The notes under the pieces were generated by a model, which worked only from the letters and a program-made list of their open reading frames with translations, made no database searches and was not told the origin of the DNA. Of a DNA stretch of 64,000 bases, positions 21,541 to 33,311 are shown piece after piece. This stretch comes from Posidonia oceanica (taxonomy: Eukaryota > Streptophyta > Magnoliopsida > Alismatales > Posidoniaceae): the NCBI GenBank assembly GCA_037176725.1, contig JAZBRS010000023.1:25849001-25913000 (forward strand), given 5' to 3'. Position 1 is the first letter of the stretch. The number at the start of each line of letters is the position of its first letter. The position numbers and the translations under genes were made by a program.

Positions 21541-24500
21541 GTCTGGGGTTTTTCCTTAGGTGTCTTTGGGTTAGGTTTTGGGGTGGTTTAATATGGTAGA
21601 TTACTAGATTACCCTTGTGGGTAATTATGGCATGGTAATGATTAGGATAATCATTAGAATGATATAGGGAATGCCTAAAATATATTAGTAAGATTCCCTG
21701 GGTATTATGGTTAATATAAAAGACTGTAGAACATAGAAATACTAAGTTCTCCCCTTAATGGTTTAGATGGCTACTAGGGTTGATAATTAACCCTAGGTTT
21801 TGTTATGACTCAATGTTGGGTTGGTGCCCGACCTCGTAAGTCAAATGAGACTTCGAGACCATTGTCCTACCCTGGGTGTGGTGTTTCGTGCAATGTTTGG
21901 CACGGTGTTCTGTGGAGTTTTGGTATGTGATGTTCAATAGTTTTTGAATGGCTTTTAAAAGGGTTTTTAAAAGGAAAGATGGATAAGGTTTCAAATGATA
22001 TTTAAAGGATTTCGAATGGTTTTCCAAAGGATGTTTTGGAAAGATGATGCATTAGTTTTGCAATGGTTTTGGAAAGGTTTTCACTGTGGCTTTGGTTGTG
22101 GAACGAGACTTAGGCACCATGCCGGCCTTACAAGGATGACTGATACCCCTGGGGTCGTGAGCCGCTTGCCAAGGTGAGGTCCGAATGTTTGTTGTGGGCC
22201 AAGACTCCGAGGTGAGTGTAGCTTAGACCCGTGGGTGTGACTGCATTCCTCGGGAATGCGACTACACTCTGCGGTGTGTCGGACACGTCACCGGGGTTGA
22301 GGTCTGTGGGGTCGAGGTGCCGGCCGTACCTAGTGGTATCATGGTAGCGGACTCGGGAGATATGATACTCCTGTGTAGCTGGGCGTGATACCTTAGTTGT
22401 TACGGGTACCGAGACTTGTGGGTGCTAGTTGAGCCTAGGGGTGAGGAGCCTCTAGTGGTTCGGAGCACTAAGTTTTGAGCACCGATAGAGCTTACCCTAT
22501 GGTTTGTCCTCAAAGGGGATAGCTTGCCCAGGTGGGGTGAGCGGCTTTCCCAAGTGGGGTTAGCCTTTTAAGGGTCTTTCTGGTGAGAGGACGCCGTGAC
22601 AGGCAGACTCCTCCACAGGGTGGTTGTCCATGGCAGTACAGTTAGTGCGAAGGTGAATCTCTGGCTACTGCTTGAGGCTAGTGTCAATTTCTTGGGCCCA
22701 GGTGACATGGCACAGAGGGATCCCGCCGAGGAGTTTGGACTTCAGGACGAATAGGTGCACCCTATCCGTGGCATTGCAGTGCGTTTCGACAGCTGCTTGT
22801 GGCTAGTGTTGTTTGTTTGTGGTTGTGGCCTCGTCGATGAGGCATAGGGCCTGCGCTAGTGAGGCGCTACTGTGTTGCTTGTCCTGATTCAGGGACTCAA
22901 ACTCTAGTATAGAGCAGACCTTGTTTGCCAAGTGACAACTCATTAGCTTTGGTCCAGGATGGATCGTGTGTTTTGCTGAGCAGTGTCTCAGTATTGTTTT
23001 GTTTATTGTACGCCTATGAGGCATTGCTGTTTGGCCATTGAGGCCCTTTGTTTGTTTGGTTTGGGTGTTTGCTGTGCTGTGCGTTCCGGATGCAATTGAG
23101 GCATTCAAACGCTGTTGGCTGTCTGGCCCGCCCAATGAGGGCGTGGGACCAGGCTGTGTGTGGATTTTGTGGTCTAGGCTTGATTTGTCTAGATTGGCCA
23201 TTTCAAGCATGCTTTTAAGATTTTGAAAGAGCATGCATATGATTTTGAAAGGAAATGAGGAAAATGATTTTAAAGGCATTATTTCATAGTTTTTCTGCCT
23301 GTTGGGCAATAGTGTGCTGCCTTGTTGTGGTGTTGGGGCATCCAGGTGTGATGCTTGTGCTTGCTTGCTGTGGCATGGTTACGTCGGTTCCCTCAGCACT
23401 ATTAGCTGAGTGGTTTAGGTGGGGTGTGTGCTGGGTGACTGTTTTGTCTAGTCACTAACGTGTGCTTTGGTTTGTGTGTTACCGCAAGTACAGGATAGGA
23501 GCTTTTCTTGCTAGTGTACATAGGAGGAGTCATGCTGCCACACATCAGGATTTCTAGGTAAGTAAGTTAGTTTTATTTATTGTTGCTTTATTGCATTGTG
23601 AGAATTTAGCTTTGTAGTTCATAAATGCTAATAAAAGATAATAAAAATGAAAAATCTAGTTAGGTTGAGACGTAGCGACTAAGTGGATCGTTACAGCTTG
23701 TTTACAATCCCCCTGCTTAGTTATTGTACTAACTGTTTGCTTTGTTCTTTGGTAGTACTAGGCGATCGAGCACGTAGAGTGGGGTCACTATTTCTATCGC
23801 TTGTGCCCTGATCTACTGCCTCTTCCTTGGTAGTGGGTTGAGCTAGACCATCGGGCTGCTTTCGGGGTGTACAGTTACAAGGCGTATCATTATCTGCTTG
23901 ATCTTCTTAGCCTCGAGGATGTAAGCTTATTTTTAGCTTCACTTTTACTACAGGAATGCCACAATAAAACTTTGTCTGACATTTTGCTTGTTTCTCTGGT
24001 TTCAGTTTAGGCTGCGGCCTTTTGAGTGCTATGACGGGTTCAACTGGGCTCCTTTGGATACTACTAGGGAGCTAAGGAGGAGGCAGATTAAGTTTTACTG
24101 CATGAAGGAGTCTGCGTATTACCTCCCGGGGCGCATCCGCTACTAGTTTGTAGACGAGTTCTGCATCCCGCTTCCCCCTCCGGAGGACATGAAGTCTCGG
24201 ACCTCAACCCGCGTGGTCGCTCGGGCTACAACTGCTTCTGCTATGACTCAGGGGAGCAGATTCATCATCCAAGAGGTCTGCTATGCCGAGTATCTGGCAT
24301 GGTTTGAGGCGGTTGGCAAGCCTCACCTGTTCGACGCAGACCTTCGAGAATGCCAACGTGGGATGTGGCTCGATGAGGACTGGGCTCAAGTAAAATGAAA
24401 TCCTGCTGCTTCATGCTCTGTTTCTGCTATATATTGCATTCTAATTGGCTTGTGTGTCTTCTGCAGGGATTCAAGGTGAAGTTCGCCGACTTCTATGACC

Positions 24501-24942
24501 AGATAAAGAAGGCGTAGGTAAATAAGCAACCCAGTTCTTTAATTTGCATATTTATCTAGCCAGGTTCTAATGCTTTTCCTTCTTTTGAAACAGGCAAGGT
24601 GGTTGCTAGCGGCCCCTCAGGTATTAAAATTAAATAATTGTTTCTGTTCATATTAGCCTGTGCTAACCTACCTTTATGTTTGCATTTCAGGGTGAGGCTC
24701 CCCATGCTGATTTGAATACTGCCACCAACAAGGAGCTCAATACAGAGTCTAAGGAGAGGGACAGGTCCAAGGGCGAAGACTTGGTGGGTAATAGCAGCTC
24801 TGCTCCGGGCCCTTCACGTGCTCGGGCCACGTCTGTCAGGGCTTCTCAACAACTGTGCCACAAGGCTGCCTAGCTGATTGCTCGTGCTTCTCAGAGGAGG
24901 GACCTTGGGTCAGATGCAGAGTTCAGCTCTGGAGAGGATTAG

Positions 24943-25702
24943 CTTGCTCGCTTGGCTAAATGCACTTTGTGTTTTGTTTCTTTTATAGACTTGTACTGGC
25001 ACTTTGCTCAAGAGGAATGTAATGGTATTGTATTGTATTCAAACTGCTCTTCGGCTTAATGAGTGGAAAACTTGCTTGATTACTGCCTGTGTTGTGTGCC
25101 TCTTGCCAATATTACATGCGTGTGGCCTCTTTTGCAGGTGTTTGAAGATTTTGTGCCAGTTAGGCGAGCAATCCACTACACTGGATTCTGCTACTGGAAT
25201 CTGGAATTTACGTGTAGCAAATACGTGGTTTTATTATGCAGAAGAGCTATGCGGGTACTATATGCGGAGCCGATAAGTGATTGTCCCCCACTGCTGCTGT
25301 GGCTCTGTCTTCGCAGGGAGCTTTTGCGGGTGGGGTTTTCTTCCGTTTCTTTTCACCTGCTCTGCCACACAGCTGAATGCTCGTCTTCCTTGCTCTTTTC
25401 CTGCTGTATTGCTAGCTCCCTTGCTCCCGTTCTTGTGTGGCAATCTCGACTGCTCTCCAAGTCGCGTTCTCCTCTCGCCCGAGAATGGTGGGTGCTCTTT
25501 CCCTGTGTTTCTACCATTGCCTGTGCTGGCTTGGATCTAGTTTTACATTCTACAAATCTACGATTTAATAGCCGTTTTCTTGCTTGTGCTCTTCTTTTGT
25601 CAAGGATTCCCAACCATGGTGACTCCCGTCCATTGCTCGAACGTTCTGTAGGCTTGGATTGGCGAGCTCACCATCGACAACTGTGAGAAGCTACGACTTT
25701 GG
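24943..25702. other. 3' flank of the PMD gene, no recognised gene
   Basis: It probably starts with the PMD 3' untranslated region (TTTTATAGAC, AATGTAATGG near 24985-25025). A 207-codon forward frame at 25063-25686 and an overlapping minus frame show no family features I recognise and are treated as chance. Confidence 0.4.
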
Positions 25703-26650
25703 TGTTGAGATTCTAGACTTCACTAGAGGGGGTGAATAGTGAATTTGATATATAATGCTGAATTTAAACTAACTTTGACAATCTTAAGCAATTTATCAAA
25801 TAAATGAAATGTAGAGCTAGATTTTGAATATTAAACAAATAACATACAAAGAAGGAGATGAGAGGCAATAAGAATATACTCAAAAAAATTTATAATGGTT
25901 CAGCCTCCCTGGTTTAGTCCACTCCTTGAGAAAACCCCTCGAGAGTTACCTTAATCTTGATCTTATTCAGGACCAAGATCCTAGCGTACACCTTGACGAG
26001 ACCACATCAAACCCCCGCAAAAACCGCGATAACCCTTCTCACTCCTGGAGAAGAAACTCACTTAAGAAAGGAAAATTACAACTCTTTTTCAACTCTTTCT
26101 ATATCTTCCAAAACACTTTTGGTAGGTGGAAATGATACTCTCTTAGCTTGGGAAATGTCTCTCAAAGATATGAGTGGAATACTTAACAAAAGGATTGGAA
26201 TTTAGCTCAACAACTTGTATATGATGTGCAATATACTTGTCTAATCGCAGGTGTGAAATATGAGTATAGTGGTGTCCTATATATAGGCATGAGTTAGAAT
26301 AAACATATGTAAAATGAGCTCACAATTTAGACATGTGTTAAACACCTCTAACTCTTCTCAAAATAGACATGTGTTAAATACCTATAAAATCCTGTCAAAA
26401 TAGACATGTGTTAAACACCTATAAAATCCTCTCAAAATAGGCATGTGTTAAACACCTATAAAATACTCTCAAAATAGACATGTGTTAATTGTGTTCTAAA
26501 TGTGCAATAAGCTTGGGGTGTTTCTTACTAAACATGGTTTGTTTTTGGGTTTATGGCTATTTTCCTAAAACACTATGGGGGTGTTTGGAAGATTATTACA
26601 ATTTTCTAAAATACAACACTCTTTTACATGACTCTTTTACACTCTTTTAT
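25703..26650 (-). mobile_element. copia LTR fragment, same R/U5 as 37521-41395
   Basis: From TGTTGAGATTCTAG at 25703 the sequence follows the LTRs starting at 37521 and 40323 (CACTAGAGGGGGTGAATAGTG, then GAGAGTTACCTTAA, then GAGACCAC). A minus-strand TATA-like CTATATATAGG lies near 26276. Beyond it the U3 is unrelated to the other two copies and is made of a 37-bp tandem repeat. The upper boundary with the next element is approximate. Confidence 0.75.
26331..26490. repeat. 37-bp tandem repeat, 5 copies
   Basis: ACATGTGTTA (once GCATGTGTTA) starts at 26331, 26367, 26404, 26441 and 26478, followed by AACACCTATAAAATCCTCTC and AAAATAG. It occupies the U3 of the copia LTR fragment. Confidence 0.93.
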
Positions 26651-27070
26651 GAATATTGTAGCCACAACTGCCGCTAGGGTCTCTACAGGCATGTCTTCCG
26701 GGACCCGAGCCTTCTTTAGTACCTCCATTAGGATGTCTTGATGCTTTTCAGAGGCCTTAATCTGCTCATAGATTGATATCTTGGCTTGTGTCTTCCAGAG
26801 TTGCTCTAAGATATCAAATTCGCCATCTATTCTTTTGGGAACATCAAATTCCCGTCGGGGAGGAGACAGGATTCTCTCTAGAGGAAGTGAAGGTGGCGCG
26901 ACTTGGTTTGAGATGCACCCAGTTCTAGTGATGGGTGCTTGCTGTACTAGAAGGTACCCCCCTCTGGGTGGAGCAGTTCTGATCAATGATGTCAGCTTCC
27001 TTAGCAAAGATTGCCCTTGGTTTGCTGGTAGCAACAATGAGGTTGGCCGGGTGAGCCCTATATAGTGCAC
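26650..27070 (-). pseudogene. Ogre/Tat polyprotein spacer module (FDILEQL region)
   Basis: The minus frame contains REFDVPKRIDGEFDILEQL, then KISIYEQIKAS and VLKKARVPEDMPVETL. In Ogre/Tat polyproteins I know this module as sitting shortly before protease. Here it lies downstream of a recognisable protease domain. Either this family carries two protease units, the second lost at the truncation, or segments were rearranged. A short region with stops (27071-27145) separates it from the protease frame. Confidence 0.65.
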
Positions 27071-27145
27071 CTAAGTGTATCCTCTTGCAGCATTACTGTC
27101 TGTCAGATCTCAGAACCCTTAGATGTCTGGAGTCTCATCCTCCCA

Positions 27146-27676
27146 CTAGTCAATCCATCCGCCCACCGGCCATGCACTCTTTGGATCCGATGGTGGTCCT
27201 TTCATGTAGGGTTCATCGGGATAGGGCAACCAGACCATTCTTAAATTGGTCTCGTGATCAGCTCGGATTGTGATCACCTCCCCTTGGTACTTGAATTTGA
27301 TGAGCTGGTGCGCCAGGGAGGCGACGGCATGAATTTCTGCTAACCAGGACCTTCCCAAGATTAGTGGTTCCGATAAGTCCTGCTCCATTACAATGGTAGT
27401 GGTGGTACTGGTCAGGGAGCCTACAGTAATCTCTAGTTGAACAGTCCCAAGCGCTTCCCATTGGCTGTTGTCGTAGGCTGCATAGGTGAAGTGATGCTTG
27501 AAAATCTGCTCTTTTCCAACGTCCAGGTAGTTGAGTGTAGTGAGGGAACAAACACTACGACTGGCCCCTGTGTCAACGAGTACCTCGGGGAGTGGGTAAT
27601 CATTGGTGCCTACAGTGATGATTAGTGGGCGCAAGCGTTCTTCCGGAGCAGGCAACTCAGTGTCTCTGAATACCAT
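27146..27676 (-). pseudogene. retroviral-type aspartic protease (Ty3)
   Basis: A 176-codon minus frame with the single-domain retropepsin layout: LVDTGASRSVCSLTTLNYL near residues 34-53 holds the catalytic DTGA, and PLILGRSWL near residue 108 is the conserved hydrophobic-G motif. Such proteases cut the Gag-Pol precursor in the particle. The frame continues upstream (to about 27740) into the Gag-derived linker, so the ATG at 27676 is only the first Met in the open stretch. The active-site triplet is intact, but the surrounding polyprotein has stops. Confidence 0.85.
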
Positions 27677-27751
27677 ATTTCTCCGTTCAAAACCTGTGAT
27701 GATTTCCCTGGCAATATCAAATGGATCCTCCTTGCTCAGGTCGCTAGGTGC

Positions 27752-28634
27752 TTATTGTTCCTTGCCTTCGGGGAGGAAGTTGAAGTATTTGAGGAGGGCT
27801 AGATCATTTGCAGCGGTATCTTCCTCGTGCTGTGGGCTTTTCCATGCATCATCCATCCAAACTTCCCACTCTACAAACTCTTCGTCGGAACATACTTCTG
27901 ACGTAGAGATTGATGGTGTATCTGGCTCATTGTCCTCCTCGTCTGATGGGCCTTGTTTTGGCTCTGCTTGTATGTGCGTGATGGTGGCCAATTCAGACCA
28001 AACAGCTGATAGGATGCCCTCAGTTTCTACATGAGCCACGGGATGGTTGGGCATAGGGTTTTGATGGATTTGCATTTTAGGCTGCTCTACCCAGGCTGCC
28101 TTTAGTCTATCCTTAAGAGCTGACCATAGGATCTCCCCTCTATCATTCAGATCATAAATTTTGTCCTTTACCACAAAGCAATCTTCCAGAGTATGCCCAT
28201 TCCTTTGATGGTATGGGCAGTACTTGGACATATTTGTATTGGGAGCATTCGGCTTGGGAATTGGAAGCTCTAGGTCCCCACTTTTGACCAGCATCCTGAA
28301 CACGTCATGGAGCGCCTCAAGAAGTAGCGGGTAGCTTTGTCTTTTCGGCCCCCTGTACATTTGTGGCGGGGGAACATTGCTGTAGTTCCTTTACGCTTGT
28401 GGCGGTCCCCTGTATTAGTTGTTTGGCTATCCCTACTGAGCATATACAGGGTAACCGAAGGAATGCTGGGGTTGATACTATTGGGGCTGTTGTGGCTGGA
28501 ACTACTGCGGTGGTGGCTGCTGATAATGGGTGGACTGCCCCTGGTACTGCATTAACTGACCTGGGTATTGCTCTGGTTGCCCCTGGTATGATGCTTGTTG
28601 TGGGGGCTCGTGTTGCTGATTTCTCCACCCCTTC
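27752..28634 (-). pseudogene. gag: Gag C-terminal part: Gln-rich linker and Cys/His motif
   Basis: After the capsid part the minus frame enters a Gln/Pro-rich linker (about 28634-28380) broken by TAG codons in place of Gln. The next open part (28360-27752) has YCPYHQRNGHTLEDCFVVKD, a C-x2-H-x4-GH-x4-C-type motif seen between Gag and protease in Ogre/Tat elements, and then an acidic linker. Confidence 0.75.
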
Positions 28635-28654
28635 TGATTCTGCTTCATTGTCAG

Positions 28655-30073
28655 CTACGCCATGCTTCCCGTGACACCTTCTATGGTGTGCCTAGCAGTC
28701 TTCTTCCTCCCCCTTCCTTCGGGTTCTAGGAATGGTAGCTCATCCTTGTTATGGAGAACCCTTGCAGTCCTCTCATATAATTGCAGGTACGTGTGGAAGT
28801 CACTAACAAGTAATCTAGCCCTGAGTGCCCCTATGGTGTTTCTGACTATAATCTCAACAGCTTGGCTCTCAGGGATGTAACATTCCGAACGAGCGGCCAT
28901 GTCCCTCCACCTACTGGCAAAGGTGACAAAGTCTTTGTTGGCCCTCATCCTCTCTACATTGAGATCTCCCACAGTGGGCTTGTGTGGCACCCGGTGGCTA
29001 TACTTGCTTAGAAATTTTTCCTCCACTGTCCTGAAATCTTGGAGATCATGGACTGTGGGTGTGTCAAACCATTTCGGGGCCTCCCCTTCCAATGTCTTGA
29101 AGAAGAGGTAGATCGTGAGCCCATGGTCATAACGATAGGGTAAAGCATCCATTGTGAAGGTGGCCAAATGGCTCCTTGGATCCTCTGTCCCATTGTATCT
29201 CCTCATCTTTGGCATTTTAAATCTAGGTGGAAGAGTAAAATTAGGAAATTTGGAGGTGTCAAAGCCTACCGGGGCTCTTGATGTAACCACTGCCTCCGCT
29301 AGTGCCTCTAAGATCATTTTCTTGAAGTCTGGCCCTGACATGGCCTATTGCCCCTGGTTTGGGTGCTCGTGGGTTTGATGGAATTGTGGTGATGGAGGGT
29401 TATATGATGGAGAGAAGGGTAGGGATTGAGGTGGAGTGTAGTAGGACTGCATAGTTGGGAGTGGTGAATGGGGTGCCCCTGGGTATTGTGGTTGGTGGTA
29501 GCTTGTTGGGGACAGTAGGGTCTGAGGTATGGAGGGATAGGTTGGCGTTGTGTGGAATTGGGCGGATGGATTTTGGATAGGGAAGTTTACCGTGGGGTTT
29601 GATGGTATGGTGTAGGTGTGAGCGTTTGGTGGGCTTTGGAGGGGATTTAGGAGAGAAGGTTGGTAGATGGATGGAATATGCGGGCTCCTAAACGAGGGGT
29701 GATGCCGTGTCAGGAATTGATAGATCTCGTTAGTTGCTTCCTCAGACAGATAGGAAGCGGTCGACGTAGGCGTTACTACATGGGAGGTTACCCCGGGAAG
29801 CATGTGTTCAAGCAGGGTACTCCACGATTGCAGGCAGCTTGTTTCTCTTTCCCCTCCAGTCTCCTCTTCATAAGATAGACTCTTACTGTAATTAGGTGAA
29901 GAGAAGACGAGAGTGGGGCCCTCAGAGGAGTAGTCAAATGGGATGGAGGCATGAGGGAACTTGCAACGGCCCATTTGTTGTGAGAAGTTGGGGGTTTCCG
30001 GTTCTTCCGTGTACGACACCGGAGTTCTGAACAGGAACTCGCTTTGGCCTATTGAGTTGATTGCTTGTGCCAC
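28655..30073 (-). pseudogene. gag: Ogre/Tat-like Gag, N-terminal and capsid parts
   Basis: Two minus frames in the same register, 30073-29345 (Pro/Ser/Tyr-rich N-terminus) and 29341-28655 (capsid), are separated by one TAG codon. The capsid part has RFKMPKMRRYNGTEDPRSHL, APKWFDTP and FASRWRDMAARSE, matching the Gag of Ogre/Tat elements and the order seen in the decayed copy at 2860-3330. Another TAG ends it at about 28655, after which the same frame runs into the Gln-rich linker. It would form the virus-like particle shell in the cytoplasm. Confidence 0.8.
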
Positions 30074-31493
30074 GGAAGTAGAGGCAGAAGATAGGTTGAT
30101 GCTATCTTGGCGGTACTAGTTGGCCTCCATGGTAGAATGATTACAAGTGCTATTACAAATGCGTGGAAATGGAAATTACAGACTCTAACAAGCAACTTAC
30201 ACATGGCTCCTATGAAAAGAAAATTACAAACTTGATTTAAAGAAATAAAAGGAAAGTAGACGACTGCCCAGGAACTGTTCTGACGTCTCTGCAATCTATG
30301 TTACTGGAAACAGCCAAACCACCCTGCAAACAAGTCACGCTGGCATGTTCTGGTACGTGTTGCCTATTTATGGGGTGACAGAGCTCGTCGCCTATTTGGA
30401 TGGCGGCAAAATGGGTCGCCTCTCGCACTGGTGACGGCTATCCCAGTCCTTTCAGCAACCAGAGTCCGTCCTTGATAGACCACGAATCAAACAATAATTA
30501 ACTAAACAAGTAGGTTTCAAACAGTACGCAAATTTTACTTGTTCAGATAGTTAATTAATTGCTTGATTTAACCTGCATGCCCTCAGTAATTAGGTTCCTA
30601 AGCTAGGGGTAAGGGCAACTCTGTGGGATCTAAGGGTCACTAAATGGGATTTTTGACACTTTGGGTACCACCCTTTGACCTTCGTTAGGGTCCACCAAGA
30701 GAGCCTAGGCGGCGGGTTTGTCTCTCTAAAGAGGGGCCCGCAACTCAGGATTCTGTCCTTAGGATCGTTTCCTAACAAACCACAAAACAGTAAATAAACA
30801 AAGAATATTAGAGTATCAAGTATCTACCAAGGATTATTGTTGACTCAAAGAGAAGAAAGGAGTCAATAATAAAACCTTAGGACACCTTGAGTTCTCAATC
30901 TAACTATCACAACTACACTGAGTATGGGAGAGCGACTTGCACTGGCCCTGTTCGCTTGATTTGATTGTTTTAGTTAGAGTAAGATTCCCTCAAGGAACTT
31001 TAACTCTAATATCAGAAAGATAGTTTCCACCCTAGTGGTGGACGCAAACAGACCTAAAAACTGTTAAAAAAACTAAAATACGGTGAACAGGATTTTTTTT
31101 TATGCGACTGCAGATCTAAAAACAACACAAGCTATAAAAAAACTACTGATCTGCAGTGGGAACCGTACCCCGAACGAGTCGCCTATAAGGAAGGCGTCTA
31201 TCTCAGTAGCCACAGAGAGTTGCGACTAGGACAGGCGTCGCTTAAAAAGGCGGCTTCATTCCGGAGTTTTCTGACCTCAGTAAAATTGACCCAGTCGTCA
31301 AAGCTATGGGTTTTACTAACGTTAGAAATAAAAGAAAAACCCGATGAAAAGGTTTGGGTGTCACGAAAACCTATACGCACGACAACCAAACTTGAAAACA
31401 ACACCTAGATCTATAAAAAAAGGGAAGGAAAAGAGTTCGCTCACATAGCACGGAGGGTTGGCTCAAGCCGGTCCCACCGTGATCGCCACTTTT
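30074..31493 (-). other. leader of the minus-strand element, with primer-site-like sequence
   Basis: Directly after the LTR end (minus strand) comes AAAAGTGGCGATCACGGTGGGACC, read in two parts as AAAAG then TGGCGATCACGGTGGGACC, resembling the site at 712. The leader carries GTCGCC/GGCGTC inverted motifs (31178-31198, and near 30390-30440). No protein is recognised. Confidence 0.6.
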
Positions 31494-32770
31494 TGTGGAT
31501 GTGGATTTTAGGGTTTGTTGGATGAAGTAGTCGGCGCTTCCACGACATCGTCTACTTGTTGTGATCGCCACTCGTCGATTCACTATACTGGCTGACAAGA
31601 CGCCTGGGGGAGATATGGATGATGTGGGTCGTCGGCTCACTGGATCAACGGCAAGACGTCGTCCAGTGACGTTCTCGTGCTATATGAGCGGATTCCTTTC
31701 CTTCAAAACAAATAAATAGAGATCTAGGTAAGTCCGGGTGTAGTAAACAGATCAGATGAATAAGAAATAATGAAAATAAATAATGCAACTAATACTAACC
31801 GGGGGTGGTTCCCCGCATGCATATGCAATGGGTCCTATCTATGGAATGCAATAATGAAAATAAAAGAGATAATTGGAAGAAATACTCCCTTCACCCTCGT
31901 GCTCTAATGGCGTGGAGTGAGGAAGTGGAGGCATGGATGGAGCTCCGGCTTAAGACGATCTCAGGGATTAATGGTTTCTCTTAGGGTTTTGATAGAGTGG
32001 AGGCTAGGGTTCTCTCTCTCAATCTAAAAAAATGGCTCCTATCACTTCAAAAGATCTCTCCCCAAAATTCTAAAAAATGCCTTCCCAAGTGCAGCAGCTC
32101 TCGGGGCCTTTTTATAGTGGTGTGGGGTTCAAGTGGATAGTATCTAGGAACTTTTTAGAGACAAAATTTAAATTAAAATGGATATTTTTCCCAGTTGCCG
32201 CTAGGATAGACGACAGGTGCAAATATCCTATTTTAATGACGTGGAAGTCCATTGCTTGGGCAACAGAATCATCCACGTCAGCTAGTCGCCGTAGATTGTG
32301 GCGCCTAGACATAAAGATCTTTATTTTTCAAAAATAAAATCCTAACTAATTAGTCACGAGCCTAGGGGTCTTATCCTTTGAGCTGGTCCGCGCTCGTAAC
32401 TGTTGTAACAACTTGGATTTTTATCTTTGATTTTAAATTCAGTTTTTGAATTAAAGATATATGATATACACATTTAAAACGAGATAATTAATTCAAAATA
32501 TTATCTTAAGCCTAAATAAAGATCATCATCCTTTTCCTAGGACTTTTCCTAATTAAATAATATGATATATGCTATCATATATTTATGTTCATAGAAAAAT
32601 CGTAGAAATAATATTAATTATGGAAAAAAGGTTGTAGTACATTATATAAGTCCCATATATTATAAAAATGCCCAGGATGACAAAAACACTGTCGGGAGAG
32701 AGAGGTAGGCTATGTGTCGCCTGTCCTCACGGCAGCAATCCCGGTCGCCTGTCTTCGCGGCGACAACAAT
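30380..32770. repeat. dyad motif cluster K, core GTCGCC/GGCGAC
   Basis: GTCGCC (32744-32749) faces GGCGAC (32759-32764) across 9 bases. The paralogous LTR has GTCGCC (19230-19235) and GGCGAC (19245-19250), also across 9. Further copies are at 31178-31198 and near 30385-30430 in the leader. They share the core but have different loops. Confidence 0.8.
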
Positions 32771-33311
32771 AGTCGCCTCTCTGAATGGCGGCTAGAGTTG
32801 TCGCCTTATCAACTACTAATAGAACGATCCTTTTGCGTTTTCAACCCTGTCTTTTACATTAATCTAGAGAAACATGTTAAAAGCCTGGAAAACTTCAGAA
32901 ATTCCATGAAATCATAAAAACATCTTCTTTAACATTAAGAAACTCAAATCTACCACCGATTCGAGCGAAATGAGAGTATTAACTCTGCCACAGCTAATAA
33001 ACTCTCACTACATAAGTTAAAGGGACTCAAACTTACCACTAGTTTGAGTAGAATAAGAGTGTTAGCTCTGTCACAACTAACGGACTTAAACTGAGAAATA
33101 GTGTTCAAGGTACTCAAACTTGCCACTGGTTTGAGTGTGTCAGCTCTGCCACAGCTAAGGACCTTGAATCAAGTAAAATCAGGTGATATTTTTAATCAAA
33201 TCACGAAAAAACTAGAAAATGTGTTATTAGGCCTTAGTTATGTGATTTAGGACGCCTCAAGGGTTCCTATCCTTCAAGAACTCTAGGAAAAGTGAAAATA
33301 GGATATCTACA
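31494..33311 (-). mobile_element. 5' LTR of the minus-strand Ogre/Tat-like element, 1818 bp
   Basis: The right end GATATCTACA (33302-33311) is the LTR start on the minus strand; the left end is TGTGGATGTGG at 31494. A minus TATA-like CTATAAAAAGG is near 32109-32119. It aligns along its length with the solo LTR at 14901-19798 minus its nested insert, including TAAAGATATATGATAT and repeated TTGCCACTGGTTTGAGT-type motifs. Confidence 0.88.

Larger units (their letters stand above)
20493..23695 (+). mobile_element. solo LTR, Tekay/Del-like, 3203 bp; duplication GCTTG
   Basis: GCTTG flanks it at 20488-20492 and 23696-23700. It starts TGTAGAGACCC (expected TGTAAC, apparently mutated) and ends GTTACA. 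The block at 22260-22700, including GTGCCGGCCGTACCTAGTGG, matches 16930-17400 of the LTR at 15107. It interrupts the PMD intron after the donor at 20472. Dyad cluster D lies at 21398-21535. Confidence 0.92.
14453..24942 (+). pseudogene. plant mobile domain (PMD) gene, decayed, introns filled with LTRs
   Basis: PMD proteins include the Arabidopsis nuclear factors MAIN and MAIL1, and the domain also occurs in plant transposons. The core exon ends at 20471 and holds ALAERWRHKMHTFHFPFGE, then the LLTGLSFSGEPIVG region typical of the domain start, then a WLREW...HYDRGGANYAWLL segment. Later exons inferred from splice sites are 23756-23920, 24006-24389, 24467-24517 and about 24691-24942; all keep phase 0 where testable. 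They encode AIEHVEWGHYFYRLCPD, RLRPFECYDGFNW and FVDEFCIPLPPP, and end in a Ser/Arg-rich acidic tail. Stops lie at about 19957 (TGA), 23759, 23831, 24144 and 24871 (all TAG). The first exons are uncertain; 14768-14828 or the Ser-rich repeat may belong. Two introns carry solo LTR insertions. It may be a dead gene or a transposon-borne copy. Confidence 0.7.
26650..33311 (-). mobile_element. Ogre/Tat-like Ty3 element, gag-protease only, 3' truncated
   Basis: Reading the minus strand: 5' LTR 33311-31494, primer site about 31490-31470, leader with hairpin motifs, Gag, Gln-rich linker, Cys/His linker, protease, then a spacer module, cut off at about 26650 where a copia LTR fragment begins. No reverse transcriptase or integrase remains. 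Its 5' LTR abuts the LTR of the next element at 33312, so it appears to have inserted there. Confidence 0.8.

Noticed and set aside
25063..25686. 207-codon forward frame as a host gene
   Set aside because: No domain or splice structure recognised, and overlapping minus frames of similar length exist; left unassigned.
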